Shown: positions 45,397 to 57,164, numbered from the stretch's first letter. The stretch is 64,000 nt of DNA from Psychrobacter sp. bablab_jr014 (GCF_016464015.1 NZ_JACDXT010000019.1:124001-188000), one strand, 5' to 3'. The notes: generated by a model not told the origin, from the sequence alone. Program-made: numbers and translations.

Positions 45397-47316
45397 CTAT
45401 TTATCGTCTTTAGCATCTTTTGCATGCTTGGTGAGGTCTGGCGTGCTGTCCGATGCTTCCTTATCTTGATTCGGCTCGTTGGTTTGCAGCGCGTCATAAA
45501 AGTCGCTCAAATCCATCTTACGCGCTTTGCCCAAATCTTCATCAAACAAACTCTCAAGCTCCGCCATCGCCGATTGTGCCGACTCAATCATGCGCGCTTC
45601 ATCGTCATAAATGGCTTGCTGGCGCTCAATCAAATCATCATCATAATCGCGGAAGGTCTGAATGGTCTCACGCGCCTTATCAGGGGCAACGCCGAGCAGC
45701 TGTAGCGACTCACGCGACATATCCAGCGCTGACAGATAGGTCTCTCGCCAAATATGGCGCACACCTGCTTCACGTAAGCGGTAATAGTGCTGGCGGTCAC
45801 GCGCGCGAGCGAGAATAACGAGGTTGGGGTAATTGTGACGTAAAAACTGGGCGGTAGTGATGGAGCGCTCTAAATCATCAACGGCGATAATAAACAGACG
45901 CGCTTTACCGATACCCGCAGCACGCAAAATCTCAGGGTTTTTAGGATCGCCATAGTACACCTGATTACCAAATTTGCGCACGAAGTCCACACGGTTGGCA
46001 GAGCGCTCAATCGCGGTAAATTCGATGTTGTGCATGCGCAAAACACGACCGATAATCTGCCCCATACGCCCAAAGCCTGCAATAATCACAGGATGCTCGT
46101 GGTCAGGAATGGTGTCAAATTCGCGGCTCGGTTTGCGCTTGGCAAAGTACGGTTCGCCGATTTTCTCAAGCAATAAAAACGCCACGGGCGTGAGGGCCAT
46201 AGAGAGCGTCACAATCAGATTGAGCATGTTTGCCAGCTCAGGACGCAAAACATTTTGACTGGTCGCCACGCTAAAGAGCACAAAGGCAAATTCACCACCT
46301 TGCGCTAATGTCACTCCAAGTCGGATACTGGTCGGCCAGCGATTGCCAAGCGCTTTGGCGATAACGGCGATGACGCCAAACTTAATCAGCATCAACGCAA
46401 CTGCACAGCCAATGATAAAGAGCGGCTGAGCCATGATAAGGTTGACATCGGTTAACATGCCGACCGACATAAAGAACAAACCGAGCAGCAAGCCTTTAAA
46501 CGGCTCAATACTGGCTTCTAACTCGTGGCGATATTCTGAATCTGCCAGCAACACGCCTGTCAAGAATGCACCCAGCGCCATTGACAGACCGATTTGCCCC
46601 ATCAAAATCGACACGCCCATGACAATAAATAAAGCAACGGCGGTCAGCAATTCGGTAGCGCCACTTGATGCCACAAATTTAAAGAACGGACGTACCACAT
46701 AGCGGCTGGCGACAATCAATCCGCCAAAGACGGCAAATACCTTAGCAAAATAAATCAAATCATAGCTTTGTTCACGCACGCCCGATAAAAACGGAATAAC
46801 CGCGAGCAAAGGAATAACGGCAATATCTTGGAACAAAAGAATGGTAAAGGCTTCGCGCCCATGCGTGCTCGACAGCTGCTGTTTTTCGGTCAAGATTTGC
46901 AGGACAAAGGCGGTCGAGGACAGCGCCAAACCAAAACCGACGATAAACGCGGTATCCAAATGAAAGGGGAAAATGCTGTACACTAAGCCCATGAGCAGCA
47001 CGCCTGTCACACCGACCTGTAACCCGCCAAGCACAAAGATAGAGCGGCGTAATGCCCATAAGCGTGAAGGCTGCAGCTCAAGGCCAATGATGAACAGCAG
47101 CATCACCACGCCAAATTCAGAAAAGTGCAGCAAGCTCTCGGCGTCACCTGCGACATCGAGCACACTTGGGCCAAGGATTAAGCCAGTAATCAAATAGCCG
47201 AGTACGGTTGCCAGACCAAAACGCTTTCCTAAGGGCACAAAAAGCAGCGCTGCCCCCAAAAAAATCGTCGCCTGTAACATCAAGTTGGGTGAGCCAGCAG
47301 CAGCGGCAGCAAACAT
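45397..47316 (-). CDS. Kef-type CPA2 monovalent cation:proton antiporter
   Basis: The protein has 639 residues. The N-terminal ~380 residues form a Na+/H+ exchanger membrane domain with about 12 helices (GYLITGLILGPSVL, LFIIGLELQPSRLW). A TrkA-N/RCK domain follows (HPVIIAGFGRMGQIIG near residue 400, then GDPKNPEILRAAGI). A charged cytosolic tail of about 90 residues ends the protein. This is the KefB/KefC layout of glutathione-gated K+ efflux. KefC gating residues are not certain here, so I leave the symbol empty. AAGGA precedes the ATG. Confidence 0.9.
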   Translation of the reverse strand: MFAAAAAGSPNLMLQATIFLGAALLFVPLGKRFGLATVLGYLITGLILGPSVLDVAGDAESLLHFSEFGVVMLLFIIGLELQPSRLWALRRSIFVLGGLQVGVTGVLLMGLVYSIFPFHLDTAFIVGFGLALSSTAFVLQILTEKQQLSSTHGREAFTILLFQDIAVIPLLAVIPFLSGVREQSYDLIYFAKVFAVFGGLIVASRYVVRPFFKFVASSGATELLTAVALFIVMGVSILMGQIGLSMALGAFLTGVLLADSEYRHELEASIEPFKGLLLGLFFMSVGMLTDVNLIMAQPLFIIGCAVALMLIKFGVIAVIAKALGNRWPTSIRLGVTLAQGGEFAFVLFSVATSQNVLRPELANMLNLIVTLSMALTPVAFLLLEKIGEPYFAKRKPSREFDTIPDHEHPVIIAGFGRMGQIIGRVLRMHNIEFTAIERSANRVDFVRKFGNQVYYGDPKNPEILRAAGIGKARLFIIAVDDLERSITTAQFLRHNYPNLVILARARDRQHYYRLREAGVRHIWRETYLSALDMSRESLQLLGVAPDKARETIQTFRDYDDDLIERQQAIYDDEARMIESAQSAMAELESLFDEDLGKARKMDLSDFYDALQTNEPNQDKEASDSTPDLTKHAKDAKDDK

Positions 47317-47452
47317 AGTACGTCCTTAACAATCAAGATAAAGCAGCGCGGCGATAGCATTACGCAGCTAGCAGTCGCACTGGAATAGCGATAATTTGAC
47401 AAAAAACCTACCGTCATTCAGTGGCACAAATAGCGGTCTTATTTTTTGTATA

Positions 47453-48157
47453 TTATTTTTTCTTATAGATTTTCCAAATACCGTTGTCCGCGATGGGGTT
47501 TTTGTACGCGTCGTTACGGCGCTTTCTTGGGGTTTGCCGACTGTCAACAATCTTAAAATTAGGCAGCGCATGGATAATCAATCCTGTGCGATAAAAGCGC
47601 AAACGCTCAGGCTCGAGCAGCTCGCCTTTTTGGTTCAAACAAAATACATAAGCACGCAAGTCAATAAACTCACGGTGTGCCACCAAGCGCGCCTCATCGT
47701 CTTTTTCAAAGACCTCCTGCATGCGTGCCACGTGCGCGTCGCTATACTCGCCGCATTTATCAATCAGCGCGCCGACTGAGCCGAAGCTTTTGGATTCTTT
47801 GGCACGGGTTTTGGTCAAATGCAGGCGCTGTACATGATATACGAACTGCGGTATCTCAAGGCTGGCAGGTAAGGGCAGCTCATCGGGCGGCAGATAAGCA
47901 GAGGGATAAAACGCCATCGCACGAGTAATCAGGGGTTGCCACTCCTCTTGATACGCCTGCACCTCAGCCAAATTGCCTGAAAAAATGGGCATGTCGCGTA
48001 CTTGCTGCAAAATATCGGGCGGAAACTTGGCATGACGAAAGCTGGCGATGTCGTCTTGCAAAGTAGATAGCAAAGCCTTTGCTTCTTTTTTGCCTTCCTT
48101 AGAGGTCGGGTCGGCGATGTCACTTGGGGGAACAAAAGCAGCGGAGCGTCTAGACAT
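47453..48157 (-). CDS. Conserved-looking protein of unknown function
   Basis: A 234-residue soluble protein without signal peptide or membrane helix. I do not recognise a family. The first ~80 residues are predicted helical and charged (EGKKEAKALLSTLQDDIASFRHA). A central block VYHVQRLHLTKTRAKESKSFGSVGALIDKCG is followed by more helices. A basic C-terminal tail (RQTPRKRRNDAYKN ... IYKKK) could contact nucleic acid. It stands alone between the antiporter and the metal transporter, same strand. Confidence 0.6.
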   Translation of the reverse strand: MSRRSAAFVPPSDIADPTSKEGKKEAKALLSTLQDDIASFRHAKFPPDILQQVRDMPIFSGNLAEVQAYQEEWQPLITRAMAFYPSAYLPPDELPLPASLEIPQFVYHVQRLHLTKTRAKESKSFGSVGALIDKCGEYSDAHVARMQEVFEKDDEARLVAHREFIDLRAYVFCLNQKGELLEPERLRFYRTGLIIHALPNFKIVDSRQTPRKRRNDAYKNPIADNGIWKIYKKK

Positions 48158-48307
48158 AGTGATGGCTCATCATTCAGTCGGTGTTATCTAAATAAACGGA
48201 TCGGACAGCCGTAGTACGTGCTGCTCAACATAAAATGTGCTTTAAGCATAATCACTTATACTCAGCAAGGCAATATTTGAACCGCTAAGCGGATAAATTG
48301 TCTGTCC

Positions 48308-49360
<1,053 letters not shown>

Positions 49361-49510
49361 CAGGTGTACTCACCGAGGCAATGTATGTAGGCAAAAGATA
49401 GCACGTGCATGCGCTTGATGCTGTATTGCAGAAGTAAGCATCTGCGCGCCGTACAGATACACACAAATACGCGCAGGTAGGTAGCCTAATAGATTGGGTA
49501 GTTTTTATGT

Positions 49511-51766
49511 TTACCAGCCTGTGGGGTCAACATCGAGACTCAGGCGCAGATACTTGGTTTCAGACAGTCCGAGCACTTGCGTCCACCAGTGATTTAAGAC
49601 TTGGTGCAGATGGGCGCGGTCTTTAGCAAGCAGCAGCAGCTGACTGTGGTATCGGCTGTTTTTCTTACTCATCGGCGCATCAATAGGGCCGAGTACCGCC
49701 AGCTTGTGCTGGGCAGGCAAGATGGCGATAGCAGCGCGTAGGGCTTCTGTGGTTTGGCTCAGCGCTTTACCCTCACAGCGCACCAACGCGGCATGGCGAT
49801 ACGGCGGCAGTCCCATCAGCTGACGCTCGGCAAGCAGCTGGCGGGCAAAGGACATATAGCCGTCTTTTACCAGTTTTAACAGCAACGGATTGTCAGGCTG
49901 CAAGGTCTGAATCAAAACGCGTCCTGCCTTATCGCCGCGCCCTGCACGTCCTGCGACCTGAATCATTAATTGCGCGGTATGCTCAGGCGAGCGAAAATCA
50001 GGCGACAAAAACCCGCGGTCGGCATTGGGCAAACATACCAAGGTCACATTGGGAAAATGATGTCCTTTTGCCACCATTTGCGTGCCCACCAAAATTGCGG
50101 GCTTGCCTTGATTAATCTGCTGATAAATTTTGTCCCAGCTGTCTTTACGCCGCGTGGTGTCTCTATCAATCTGAATGATAGGGTAGGTCTGCTTGCTGGT
50201 TTGCGGATTGCCAAAGATAGCGTGCAAATTGTCACTCAGGCGCGTCGTGCCCATACCGCGTGCGTCAAGGTTTTGACTGCCGCAATCAGGACAAGTGGCA
50301 GGGATATAGGCTTGCCAATCGCAGTGGTGGCACTTTAGATAGCTGCTGCGCTCAGCGCTTTGGGTATGGTGGACCGTCAGATGCGCGTCACAGCGCGGGC
50401 AATCCGCCTGCCAGCCGCACGCCGCACACAGCAAGATGGGCGCATAGCCGCGCCGATTTAAGAATATCAAGACTTGCTCGCCCGCCTCTAAGGTCTGACG
50501 AATAGCGGTCAACAGCTTGTCTGTTAGCCCCGTATCATAGCGCGCACCATCTTGGCTATTTTGATAATGTGTGCTCTCAAGGCGGGCATCAATCAGCTGC
50601 ATGGGCGCAGGCTTGGCATGACCTGCGCGGGTGGTCAGTGTGCATTCAACCAACTTGCCCTCATCGACCAAATGCAAATGCTCAAGGGTCGGAGTGGCCG
50701 TACCCAAAATCACAGGTATCTGATACTGCACCCCGCGATACAGCGCCACATCTGCTGCCTGATAGCGCAACGTGTCTTGCTGTTTATAAGACGCATCGTG
50801 CGCCTCATCGACGATAATCAAGCCCAAATCAGCAAACGGATACAGGACGGAGGAGCGCGTGCCGATGATGATTTGCGCGTGTCCTGTGCGGCAGTCTTGC
50901 CAGCCCTGCATGCGGTGCGTGTTGCTCATGCCTGAGTGCAGCATTACGATATGCCCTGCAAAGCGACTGGCAAAGCGCGCGCGCGTCTGCGGCGTCAGAC
51001 CAATCTCAGGCACCAAAATCAGTACCTGCTTGCCCGCTTCTAATATTGGCTGCATGACTTGTAGATAGACTTCAGTTTTGCCGCTGCCAGTAATGCCGTT
51101 TAATAAAAACCCTGTATAGCACTTATCTTCATGCGCTTCTAATATGCGCGTGACGGCGGCTTGCTGCTCTTTGTGCAAATCCAGCGGCAGACGCGCCAAG
51201 CTGACCTGCGTGGGCGGCGATTTTTCTTCGATATAGTGTTCAATCAGCCCTTTGTCTTCGAGCATGCGCAAAAACGGACGCTCCATACCTTCCATCAATA
51301 GTACTTCTTCACTCGCGCCGCGTTTGCCATGCAATTTCAGCATATCGAACTGCTGTTTTTGTTTGTGCGCATTGGGATGAAAATCATCATCGGTGATGTT
51401 GGGTTTAATACGCCAATGACTGATGAGCAAATCAAGCGGTTTGCCTTGACGAATCAAGGTCGGCAGCATGACCGCGAGCACATCGCCGAGCGGGTAATGA
51501 TAATAGCGCGCGAGCCACTGCGCGAGACTGAGCAGCTTGGCATCCACAATCGGCACATCGTCAATCAGCGTTTGAATGGCTTTAAGCTTGCTGGCAGGAA
51601 TGTCGCTATCAGCGAGCGCCACATGACCGATAACCACACCAATCAACGTCTGGCGACCAAACGGCACTTGCACGCGGCAGCCAATTTGCGGCAGCGCGCC
51701 ACCTGCATCAATGCGGTAGTCAAACACCCGATAAAGGGGCACGGGCAGGGCGACTTGTACCAACAT
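49511..51766 (-). CDS. priA: Primosomal replication restart helicase PriA
   Basis: PriA recognises abandoned forks and reloads the replisome. The 751 residues match. An N-terminal 3'-DNA-binding domain (PLYRVFDYRI) is followed by helicase motifs GITGSGKTEVYL near residue 227 and DEAHDASYKQ. Eight zinc-binding cysteines lie between LLCAACGWQADCPRC and KCHHCDWQAYIPATCPDCG. It is downstream of ridA with a 145-bp gap. Confidence 0.96.
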   Translation of the reverse strand: MLVQVALPVPLYRVFDYRIDAGGALPQIGCRVQVPFGRQTLIGVVIGHVALADSDIPASKLKAIQTLIDDVPIVDAKLLSLAQWLARYYHYPLGDVLAVMLPTLIRQGKPLDLLISHWRIKPNITDDDFHPNAHKQKQQFDMLKLHGKRGASEEVLLMEGMERPFLRMLEDKGLIEHYIEEKSPPTQVSLARLPLDLHKEQQAAVTRILEAHEDKCYTGFLLNGITGSGKTEVYLQVMQPILEAGKQVLILVPEIGLTPQTRARFASRFAGHIVMLHSGMSNTHRMQGWQDCRTGHAQIIIGTRSSVLYPFADLGLIIVDEAHDASYKQQDTLRYQAADVALYRGVQYQIPVILGTATPTLEHLHLVDEGKLVECTLTTRAGHAKPAPMQLIDARLESTHYQNSQDGARYDTGLTDKLLTAIRQTLEAGEQVLIFLNRRGYAPILLCAACGWQADCPRCDAHLTVHHTQSAERSSYLKCHHCDWQAYIPATCPDCGSQNLDARGMGTTRLSDNLHAIFGNPQTSKQTYPIIQIDRDTTRRKDSWDKIYQQINQGKPAILVGTQMVAKGHHFPNVTLVCLPNADRGFLSPDFRSPEHTAQLMIQVAGRAGRGDKAGRVLIQTLQPDNPLLLKLVKDGYMSFARQLLAERQLMGLPPYRHAALVRCEGKALSQTTEALRAAIAILPAQHKLAVLGPIDAPMSKKNSRYHSQLLLLAKDRAHLHQVLNHWWTQVLGLSETKYLRLSLDVDPTGW

Positions 51767-51832
51767 AAAGGCTCACAATGCAAAAGAAAAAAGAAAAAAA
51801 GATAAGCAGAATAAAAAGGCATAACCCATAAA

Positions 51833-51863
51833 CAATGCCCGCAAGTTTTCCCAGCGGGCATTG
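51833..51863. other. Perfect 10-bp inverted repeat between ridA and priA
   Basis: CAATGCCCGC / GCGGGCATTG with an 11-nt loop. It looks like a terminator stem but has no close T run on the minus strand; an A/T-rich tract lies about 20 bp further. It may be an attenuator-like or weak terminator after ridA. Confidence 0.55.
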
Positions 51864-51910
51864 GTGATTACCTAAAACTTAAGGTTATCTTAGTGTAGCG
51901 CAATAACCGC

Positions 51911-52291
51911 TTAACCCAAATGCAAAATGGCCTCAATCTCAACCACGGCGCCTTTTGGTAAAGCTGCGACTTGTACGGCGGCACGTGCAGGATACGGCTC
52001 GCTCAGATTCGCCACGAACAATTCATTCAGCGCGGCAAAGTCGCCCAAATCGGTCAATGAGACGTTGAATTTCACCACGTCTTTTAAACTGCCGCCTGCC
52101 GCTTCACAAATCGCTGCGATATTGACAAAGACTTGCTTTGCTTGCGCGTCAAAGCCTTCTTGTAGCGTCATGGTTTTTGGGTCAAGACCAATTTGACCTG
52201 AGACATACACGGTGTTGTCTACCTTGACGGCTTGTGAATATGTGCCGACGGCGGCTGGGGCGTTATCGGTATGGATGGTTTGGCGACTCAT
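51911..52291 (-). CDS. ridA: RidA family reactive intermediate deaminase
   Basis: RidA hydrolyses reactive enamine/imine intermediates, such as 2-aminoacrylate, formed by PLP enzymes. The 126-residue protein shows AVGTYSQAV, YVSGQIGLDP and the C-terminal motif YPARAAVQVAALPKGAVVEIEA with the substrate Arg. AAGGA precedes the ATG. It follows spoT, as in E. coli relatives where ridA-type genes sit near spoT-gmk. Confidence 0.93.
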   Translation of the reverse strand: MSRQTIHTDNAPAAVGTYSQAVKVDNTVYVSGQIGLDPKTMTLQEGFDAQAKQVFVNIAAICEAAGGSLKDVVKFNVSLTDLGDFAALNELFVANLSEPYPARAAVQVAALPKGAVVEIEAILHLG

Positions 52292-52452
52292 AATAATCCT
52301 TATTTATCATAATAAAAGGGCATCGCGGCGGACACCCAAAATCGTGGGAACAAGTAACACATAAAGATACTGCTGGTATAGATTTTAAAGCGCATAGCAG
52401 TGAATAAAACGCATACCAGCAACATGGGCTTATGTTGTCAGAGGTTATCAGT

Positions 52453-54630
52453 TTATAGTTGATACAGGCGCATGATATTCGGGAAGCCGAGCAGTGCGCG
52501 TAGGTCACGGATACCTTGTGCCAAATGCACGCGGCTACGGACGATAATGTGCAAAATGGTATCGCTATTACGCACGTCCACTTTTTCGACACCGATATTT
52601 AATTGGCGCAGATGATAAATCACCTCACTGATTTGCTCGTCATTGAGCACAATCGACAGCTTTAAATACGCAGGGAAGCGAATTTTTTCTTCATATTCAT
52701 CTGAATCGCTTTGGCGCACGGCGCTGTCATCTCGCCAGCGCAGCTGAATTGCCTGATAGGGATTGTCTTTACGGATGTCATCGAGTGAAAAGCACTTGTG
52801 ACGATGCACCACCAAGCCATGACGTGACAAATGCCCCAAAATCGGGTCGCCATAAATCGGATGACAGCAGTTGGCAAAATGCAGCTCCACCCCAGCGGCA
52901 TTGGCAATCAGTTGTTGTGGATGCGCGGCATCAACACTGTGCTGATGGCTATTAATCTCATCGCTAAAGAAGCGCGAGACCACCAGCTGCGGCAACAGAT
53001 TGCCTGAGCTGATTTGTTCAAACAGCGCTGCTTTGGTTTCTACGCCGCGCCATGCGAGTAGGTTTTCCCAGTCACTGTCGCTTAAATCATCGAGCGACTT
53101 GTCGTAAGTACGCAGCGCGCGACCCAGTGCTTCTTGGCCATGGTGCTGTTTTTCTTCGGCGGACAGGTCCTTGAACCAGCGCATGATTTCTTCACGCGCT
53201 TTGTTGGTGACCACAAAGCCCAGCCATTCTGCTTTTGGTTTGGCATGGCTATCGACATCAATCTCGACCATTTGCCCGTCTTTAAGCGCAGTACCGAGCT
53301 TGGCGGGCACGTTTTCGATATTTGCGCCCGTGGCAACATTGCCAACCATTGGGCCGACCGCATAGGCAAAGTCCAGCGCGGTTGAACCTTGCGGCAGCTC
53401 ATAAGCATGCCCTTGCGGGCTGTAGCAGATGATTTTGCTCGAATGCAGATAATCCATCAAATCATTAATAATCGACACGGCTGCTGAGAAATCGGCGTGA
53501 TTTTCATTCAGGCTGTCCTCATCCACCAAGTCTTTCATATTGCGCAGCGACGCCTGAATCACCGACTGACTGACGTCTGAAGCATGCTCTACACCAATCA
53601 CCCCAAGACGTGCTGCATGCTGCATTTGCTTGGTCAAGATAGTGACTTTAATGGTATCGTTATCGCGCTCATAAATCAGCGTCAACGACTGATTGCCACC
53701 GGGACGCGGGCGACGAATATTGTCTTCAATATGGTCATCATCGATTTGATATTTTTTAATTAAATAATAAGCAAGCTTATCGCAGGCTTCGACATTGTCG
53801 AGCACAATCTCAAACGAATAATTGCGCAGTAGGGTATTAATCTCCCCGCGATTACGGAAAAACTGACGGTACATTGACACTCGATTGTCCAAGACTTTGA
53901 CGTGTCCGCCTAAGCCCAAATTGGTCAAGACAATGGTCAAATAGCGGTGGATAATCTCTTTTTGGAAGTTGCGCCCAAGCCCATGCTGTAAAAGCTTGTC
54001 CGACAGCTTGTTGTACATACTTGAGTTCAGATTGCGATAGCACAGCACTTCGATATAGTCAGCGATGTCGTTGAGTCCCATAAGACGGGCAAACGGCACA
54101 TAAAAATCTAAAGTCTCTTGCGCGGTCGAGTGCTGCTTTTCAGGGCGCACCGCATCAAGCGTTGACATGTTGTGCAGACGGTCGGCAAGCTTAATAATCA
54201 GCACGCGCGGGTCATCTAGCGTCGCGGTCAAAATCTTATGGAAAGTCGCGGCTTTATTTTGCTGCTTATTGTGGTTTGAAGATTTGAGTTTGGTCACACC
54301 ATCGACCAGACGGGCGACCACTTTGCCATAACGGGCTTCTAGTTCGTCGCCGCTGACCTCAGTGTCTTCAACCGTATCGTGCAAAATCGCAGCGATGATG
54401 GTATCGCGATCAAGACGAAAGCCTGCCAGTATCTCAGCAACAGCGATAGGGTGGGTAATGTATGGCTCGCCAGATTTGCGCTTGTCTTTAATGTGAGCGA
54501 CATCACCAAACGCACAAGCATCAATCACATCTTGGCGCTCTTGCGCACTGAGATAGCCAACCGAACGTAATAAATTATATTGAGCGTCGTCGACCATAGG
54601 GTGACTGAGTTTTGGCAAGGTTTGAGTCAT
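52453..54630 (-). CDS. spoT: SpoT (p)ppGpp hydrolase with degenerate synthetase domain
   Basis: The 725 residues follow the RSH layout. The HD hydrolase is intact (ITHPIAVAEIL with His60, ILHDTVEDTE with His84-Asp85, LADRLHNM). The synthetase-position domain (~230-370) lacks conserved synthetase residues: the NGYQSLHT block reads GGNQSLTL, the ExQIRT block reads KVTILTK, and AAHWxYK is replaced by GVEHASD. TGS (~395-460) and C-terminal ACT domains are present. Such a monofunctional hydrolase SpoT with a pseudosynthetase is described in Acinetobacter. The order spoT-rpoZ-gmk is conserved, here read as gmk, rpoZ, spoT on the minus strand. Confidence 0.93.
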   Translation of the reverse strand: MTQTLPKLSHPMVDDAQYNLLRSVGYLSAQERQDVIDACAFGDVAHIKDKRKSGEPYITHPIAVAEILAGFRLDRDTIIAAILHDTVEDTEVSGDELEARYGKVVARLVDGVTKLKSSNHNKQQNKAATFHKILTATLDDPRVLIIKLADRLHNMSTLDAVRPEKQHSTAQETLDFYVPFARLMGLNDIADYIEVLCYRNLNSSMYNKLSDKLLQHGLGRNFQKEIIHRYLTIVLTNLGLGGHVKVLDNRVSMYRQFFRNRGEINTLLRNYSFEIVLDNVEACDKLAYYLIKKYQIDDDHIEDNIRRPRPGGNQSLTLIYERDNDTIKVTILTKQMQHAARLGVIGVEHASDVSQSVIQASLRNMKDLVDEDSLNENHADFSAAVSIINDLMDYLHSSKIICYSPQGHAYELPQGSTALDFAYAVGPMVGNVATGANIENVPAKLGTALKDGQMVEIDVDSHAKPKAEWLGFVVTNKAREEIMRWFKDLSAEEKQHHGQEALGRALRTYDKSLDDLSDSDWENLLAWRGVETKAALFEQISSGNLLPQLVVSRFFSDEINSHQHSVDAAHPQQLIANAAGVELHFANCCHPIYGDPILGHLSRHGLVVHRHKCFSLDDIRKDNPYQAIQLRWRDDSAVRQSDSDEYEEKIRFPAYLKLSIVLNDEQISEVIYHLRQLNIGVEKVDVRNSDTILHIIVRSRVHLAQGIRDLRALLGFPNIMRLYQL

Positions 54631-54869
54631 AAATGGGCAGTCCTATTGCTGATGAGGGGCACGCTCTGATAGTAGCCAAACAGGCGGAGTGGTGACTAAA
54701 AGTACCAATTCAATATAGGTCTGTTGCAGACATATAAGGTAACAATGTCGCGTAAAGCGGCAGATAGGTGAGCCTATAATTAATCGCAAATTGCGTCCAA
54801 TGTCAACTACTAAGCCGCCTACTGGTCTAAAATCATGCCCCAATTGCGCGTTTTTTTTCATCTTAAACG

Positions 54870-54903
54870 AAAAAAAGCCACAGCATCAGACTATGGCTTT
54901 TTT
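54870..54903. terminator. Terminator between rpoZ and spoT
   Basis: AAAAAAGCCA and TGGCTTTTTT pair around a 13-nt loop. It lies right after the rpoZ stop on the minus strand. Confidence 0.85.
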
Positions 54904-54924
54904 AATATGGGTAACCTTGCTTCT

Positions 54925-55185
54925 TTAGAAGCTATGGTCTCCTGATAATGCCAAATCCAGTGAGCTGGTGGCAAAGTTGTGTTCAGGCTGATTGAGGATA
55001 TCGCGGGTGATTTTGCCAGAGGCAATCTCGCGTAGTGCCAAAACGGTTGGCTTGTCGTTGTCCACCTCAACCATAGGCTCAGCAATGCCTTTCGCCAGCT
55101 GACGCGCACGCTTGCTTGCCACCAAAATCAGCTCAAAGCGATTATCAACATTATCCAAACAATCTTCAATCGTCACTCGTGCCAT
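54925..55185 (-). CDS. rpoZ: RNA polymerase omega subunit
   Basis: An 86-residue omega subunit, which helps assemble RNA polymerase and forms part of a ppGpp site. The N-terminus [20 protein letters not shown] and RARQLAKG are diagnostic. GAGG precedes the ATG. It lies between gmk and spoT, the usual nucleotide-stress cluster. Confidence 0.96.
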   Translation of the reverse strand: MARVTIEDCLDNVDNRFELILVASKRARQLAKGIAEPMVEVDNDKPTVLALREIASGKITRDILNQPEHNFATSSLDLALSGDHSF

Positions 55186-55360
55186 AGATAGCTACCTCGG
55201 TTGGTTATATAGACAAGGTCGCCCATGCCTACAAAGTTGTATAAAAATAGCAAAGGAGTATAACACTTTTTTGCCAAAGGGCGCAGCGGCTTTTTGTGAG
55301 TCTGCGCGCAATTATTCACGCATCTGCACGATTGCACAGCTATAAAAGCATCGCTGGCGT

Positions 55361-55981
55361 TTATACCTGCGAACCGATTAAGCTGGCAATGGTGTTCGCG
55401 TAGCGGTCTTGCTGGCGCGCGAGAGTTTGTCTGTCAGCGATAATGATGGCTTTTAGCTCAGCGAGCGCCACTTCAAAATTGTCATTAATCACCACATAAT
55501 CAAAGTTCACATACTGCGCCATTTCAGTGACAGAACCTGCCAAGCGCTTTTCAATCACGTCTTGTGAGTCTTGACCGCGTGCGGACAGACGCTGACGCAA
55601 GGTAGCCACACTTGGCGGCAGAATAAAAATCATCACGGCTTCTGGGAAGATGTCTCTGACCTGCAACGCGCCTTGCCAGTCGATTTCCAAAATCACATCC
55701 ACGCCAGCCTCAAGCTGCGCACGTACGCTTTGCTTTTTGGTGCCATAATAATTGTCAAAAACCTTGGCATGCTCCAAAAATTCACTGTTTTCTACCGCCG
55801 CAACGAATGCCGCTTCATCGGTAAAATGATAATGATGCCCATCAATCTCACCGGGGCGCGGCCTGCGTGTGGTGTGCGAGACACTGACAGTCAAGTCATT
55901 GGTGGTCGCAATCAGCTGCTTGACCAAAGAGGTTTTGCCTGTACCTGAGGCGGCAGTAATAATAAAAAGTGAACCTGTCAT
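55361..55981 (-). CDS. gmk: Guanylate kinase
   Basis: Gmk phosphorylates GMP to GDP. The protein has 206 residues from the ATG at 55981 (AGGA upstream); 43 further in-frame residues to 56110 do not resemble the family. The P-loop is [10 protein letters not shown] near residue 9, and [20 protein letters not shown] binds GMP. It is divergent from ispH. Confidence 0.96.
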   Translation of the reverse strand: MTGSLFIITAASGTGKTSLVKQLIATTNDLTVSVSHTTRRPRPGEIDGHHYHFTDEAAFVAAVENSEFLEHAKVFDNYYGTKKQSVRAQLEAGVDVILEIDWQGALQVRDIFPEAVMIFILPPSVATLRQRLSARGQDSQDVIEKRLAGSVTEMAQYVNFDYVVINDNFEVALAELKAIIIADRQTLARQQDRYANTIASLIGSQV

Positions 55982-56206
55982 ACAAGCTGTCCTAATCAAA
56001 AAAAGTCTAAAAAGGGTGAGATAAACCATGAGCCGTGATGCCTCATTTTGGCATGACCTGTGACTATGGACTTGTAACGCGACCTTGCAATTCAAGCGCA
56101 GTTGCCCCAAATTATGCTAAAGTAGCGGCGTCGCTATGACGTTTTCGGACGTTTTATCAAAACGCCCTTTGTCATCACTGTAAATTATCCAATGATAGGT
56201 CGCCTT

Positions 56207-57163
56207 ATGCAAATTTATCTTGCCAATCCGCGTGGCTTTTGTGCAGGTGTGGATCGCGCCATTGCCATTGTCAATGAAGCCTTAACGCGTTTTGAACCGC
56301 CCATTTATGTGCGTCATGAAGTGGTGCATAATAAATTTGTGGTGTCTGACCTTGCCAATCGTGGTGCGGTATTCGTCGAAGAGTTGGACGAAGTGCCCGA
56401 TGGCTCGATAGTGATTTTCTCCGCGCATGGCGTGTCAAAAGCCGTTGAAGACGAAGCCACCCGCCGCGATTTGACTGTTTTTGATGCCACTTGTCCGCTC
56501 GTGACTAAAGTACATATGGAGGTCTCCAAGCTTGCGCATGACGGTATGGATGCGGTGTTGATTGGGCATGAAGGACATCCTGAGGTTGAAGGCACGATGG
56601 GGCGCTTTAGCCGCAAACACGGCGGCAATATCCACTTGGTTGAAGACGAAGACGACGTAAGCGCGCTGGCGGTCAAAGACGCCGATCGCTTGGCATTCGT
56701 CACGCAAACGACCTTGTCTATGGACGATACCGCGCGCGTGATTGACGCGCTACGCACCAAGTTCCCTAATATCCAAGGACCACGCAAAGACGACATTTGC
56801 TACGCCACACAAAACCGCCAAGATGCGGTCAAAGACTTGGCCAGCCGCTGCGAAGTGGTGCTGGTGGTTGGCTCGCCCAATTCCTCAAACTCCAATCGTC
56901 TGCGTGAGCTTGCTGAGCGTATGGGCTGCAAAGCATATCTGATTGATAATGCCAGCGAAATGAACCAAATGTGGTTCGATGGCGTGACCAGCGTTGGCGT
57001 TACTGCGGGTGCTTCTGCGCCAGAGGTGTTGATTCAAGACGTGCTGAACCAGCTACAAGCGTGGGGTGGCGACTTGCCAAATGAGCTGTCAGGCATCGAA
57101 GAAAACGTGACGTTTAGCCTGCCAAAAGCGCTGCGCATTCCGGTCACCCAAGTAGGCAAGTGA
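56207..57163 (+). CDS. ispH: 4-hydroxy-3-methylbut-2-enyl diphosphate reductase
   Basis: IspH makes IPP and DMAPP in the last step of the MEP isoprenoid pathway with a [4Fe-4S] cluster. The 318 residues show [13 protein letters not shown] (Cys12), [12 protein letters not shown], and [11 protein letters not shown]. The ATG at 56207 matches homologues; an ATG at 56192 would add five residues. A frameshifted small gene follows one base after the stop. Confidence 0.95.
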   Translation: MQIYLANPRGFCAGVDRAIAIVNEALTRFEPPIYVRHEVVHNKFVVSDLANRGAVFVEELDEVPDGSIVIFSAHGVSKAVEDEATRRDLTVFDATCPLVTKVHMEVSKLAHDGMDAVLIGHEGHPEVEGTMGRFSRKHGGNIHLVEDEDDVSALAVKDADRLAFVTQTTLSMDDTARVIDALRTKFPNIQGPRKDDICYATQNRQDAVKDLASRCEVVLVVGSPNSSNSNRLRELAERMGCKAYLIDNASEMNQMWFDGVTSVGVTAGASAPEVLIQDVLNQLQAWGGDLPNELSGIEENVTFSLPKALRIPVTQVGK

Positions 57164-57164
57164 T

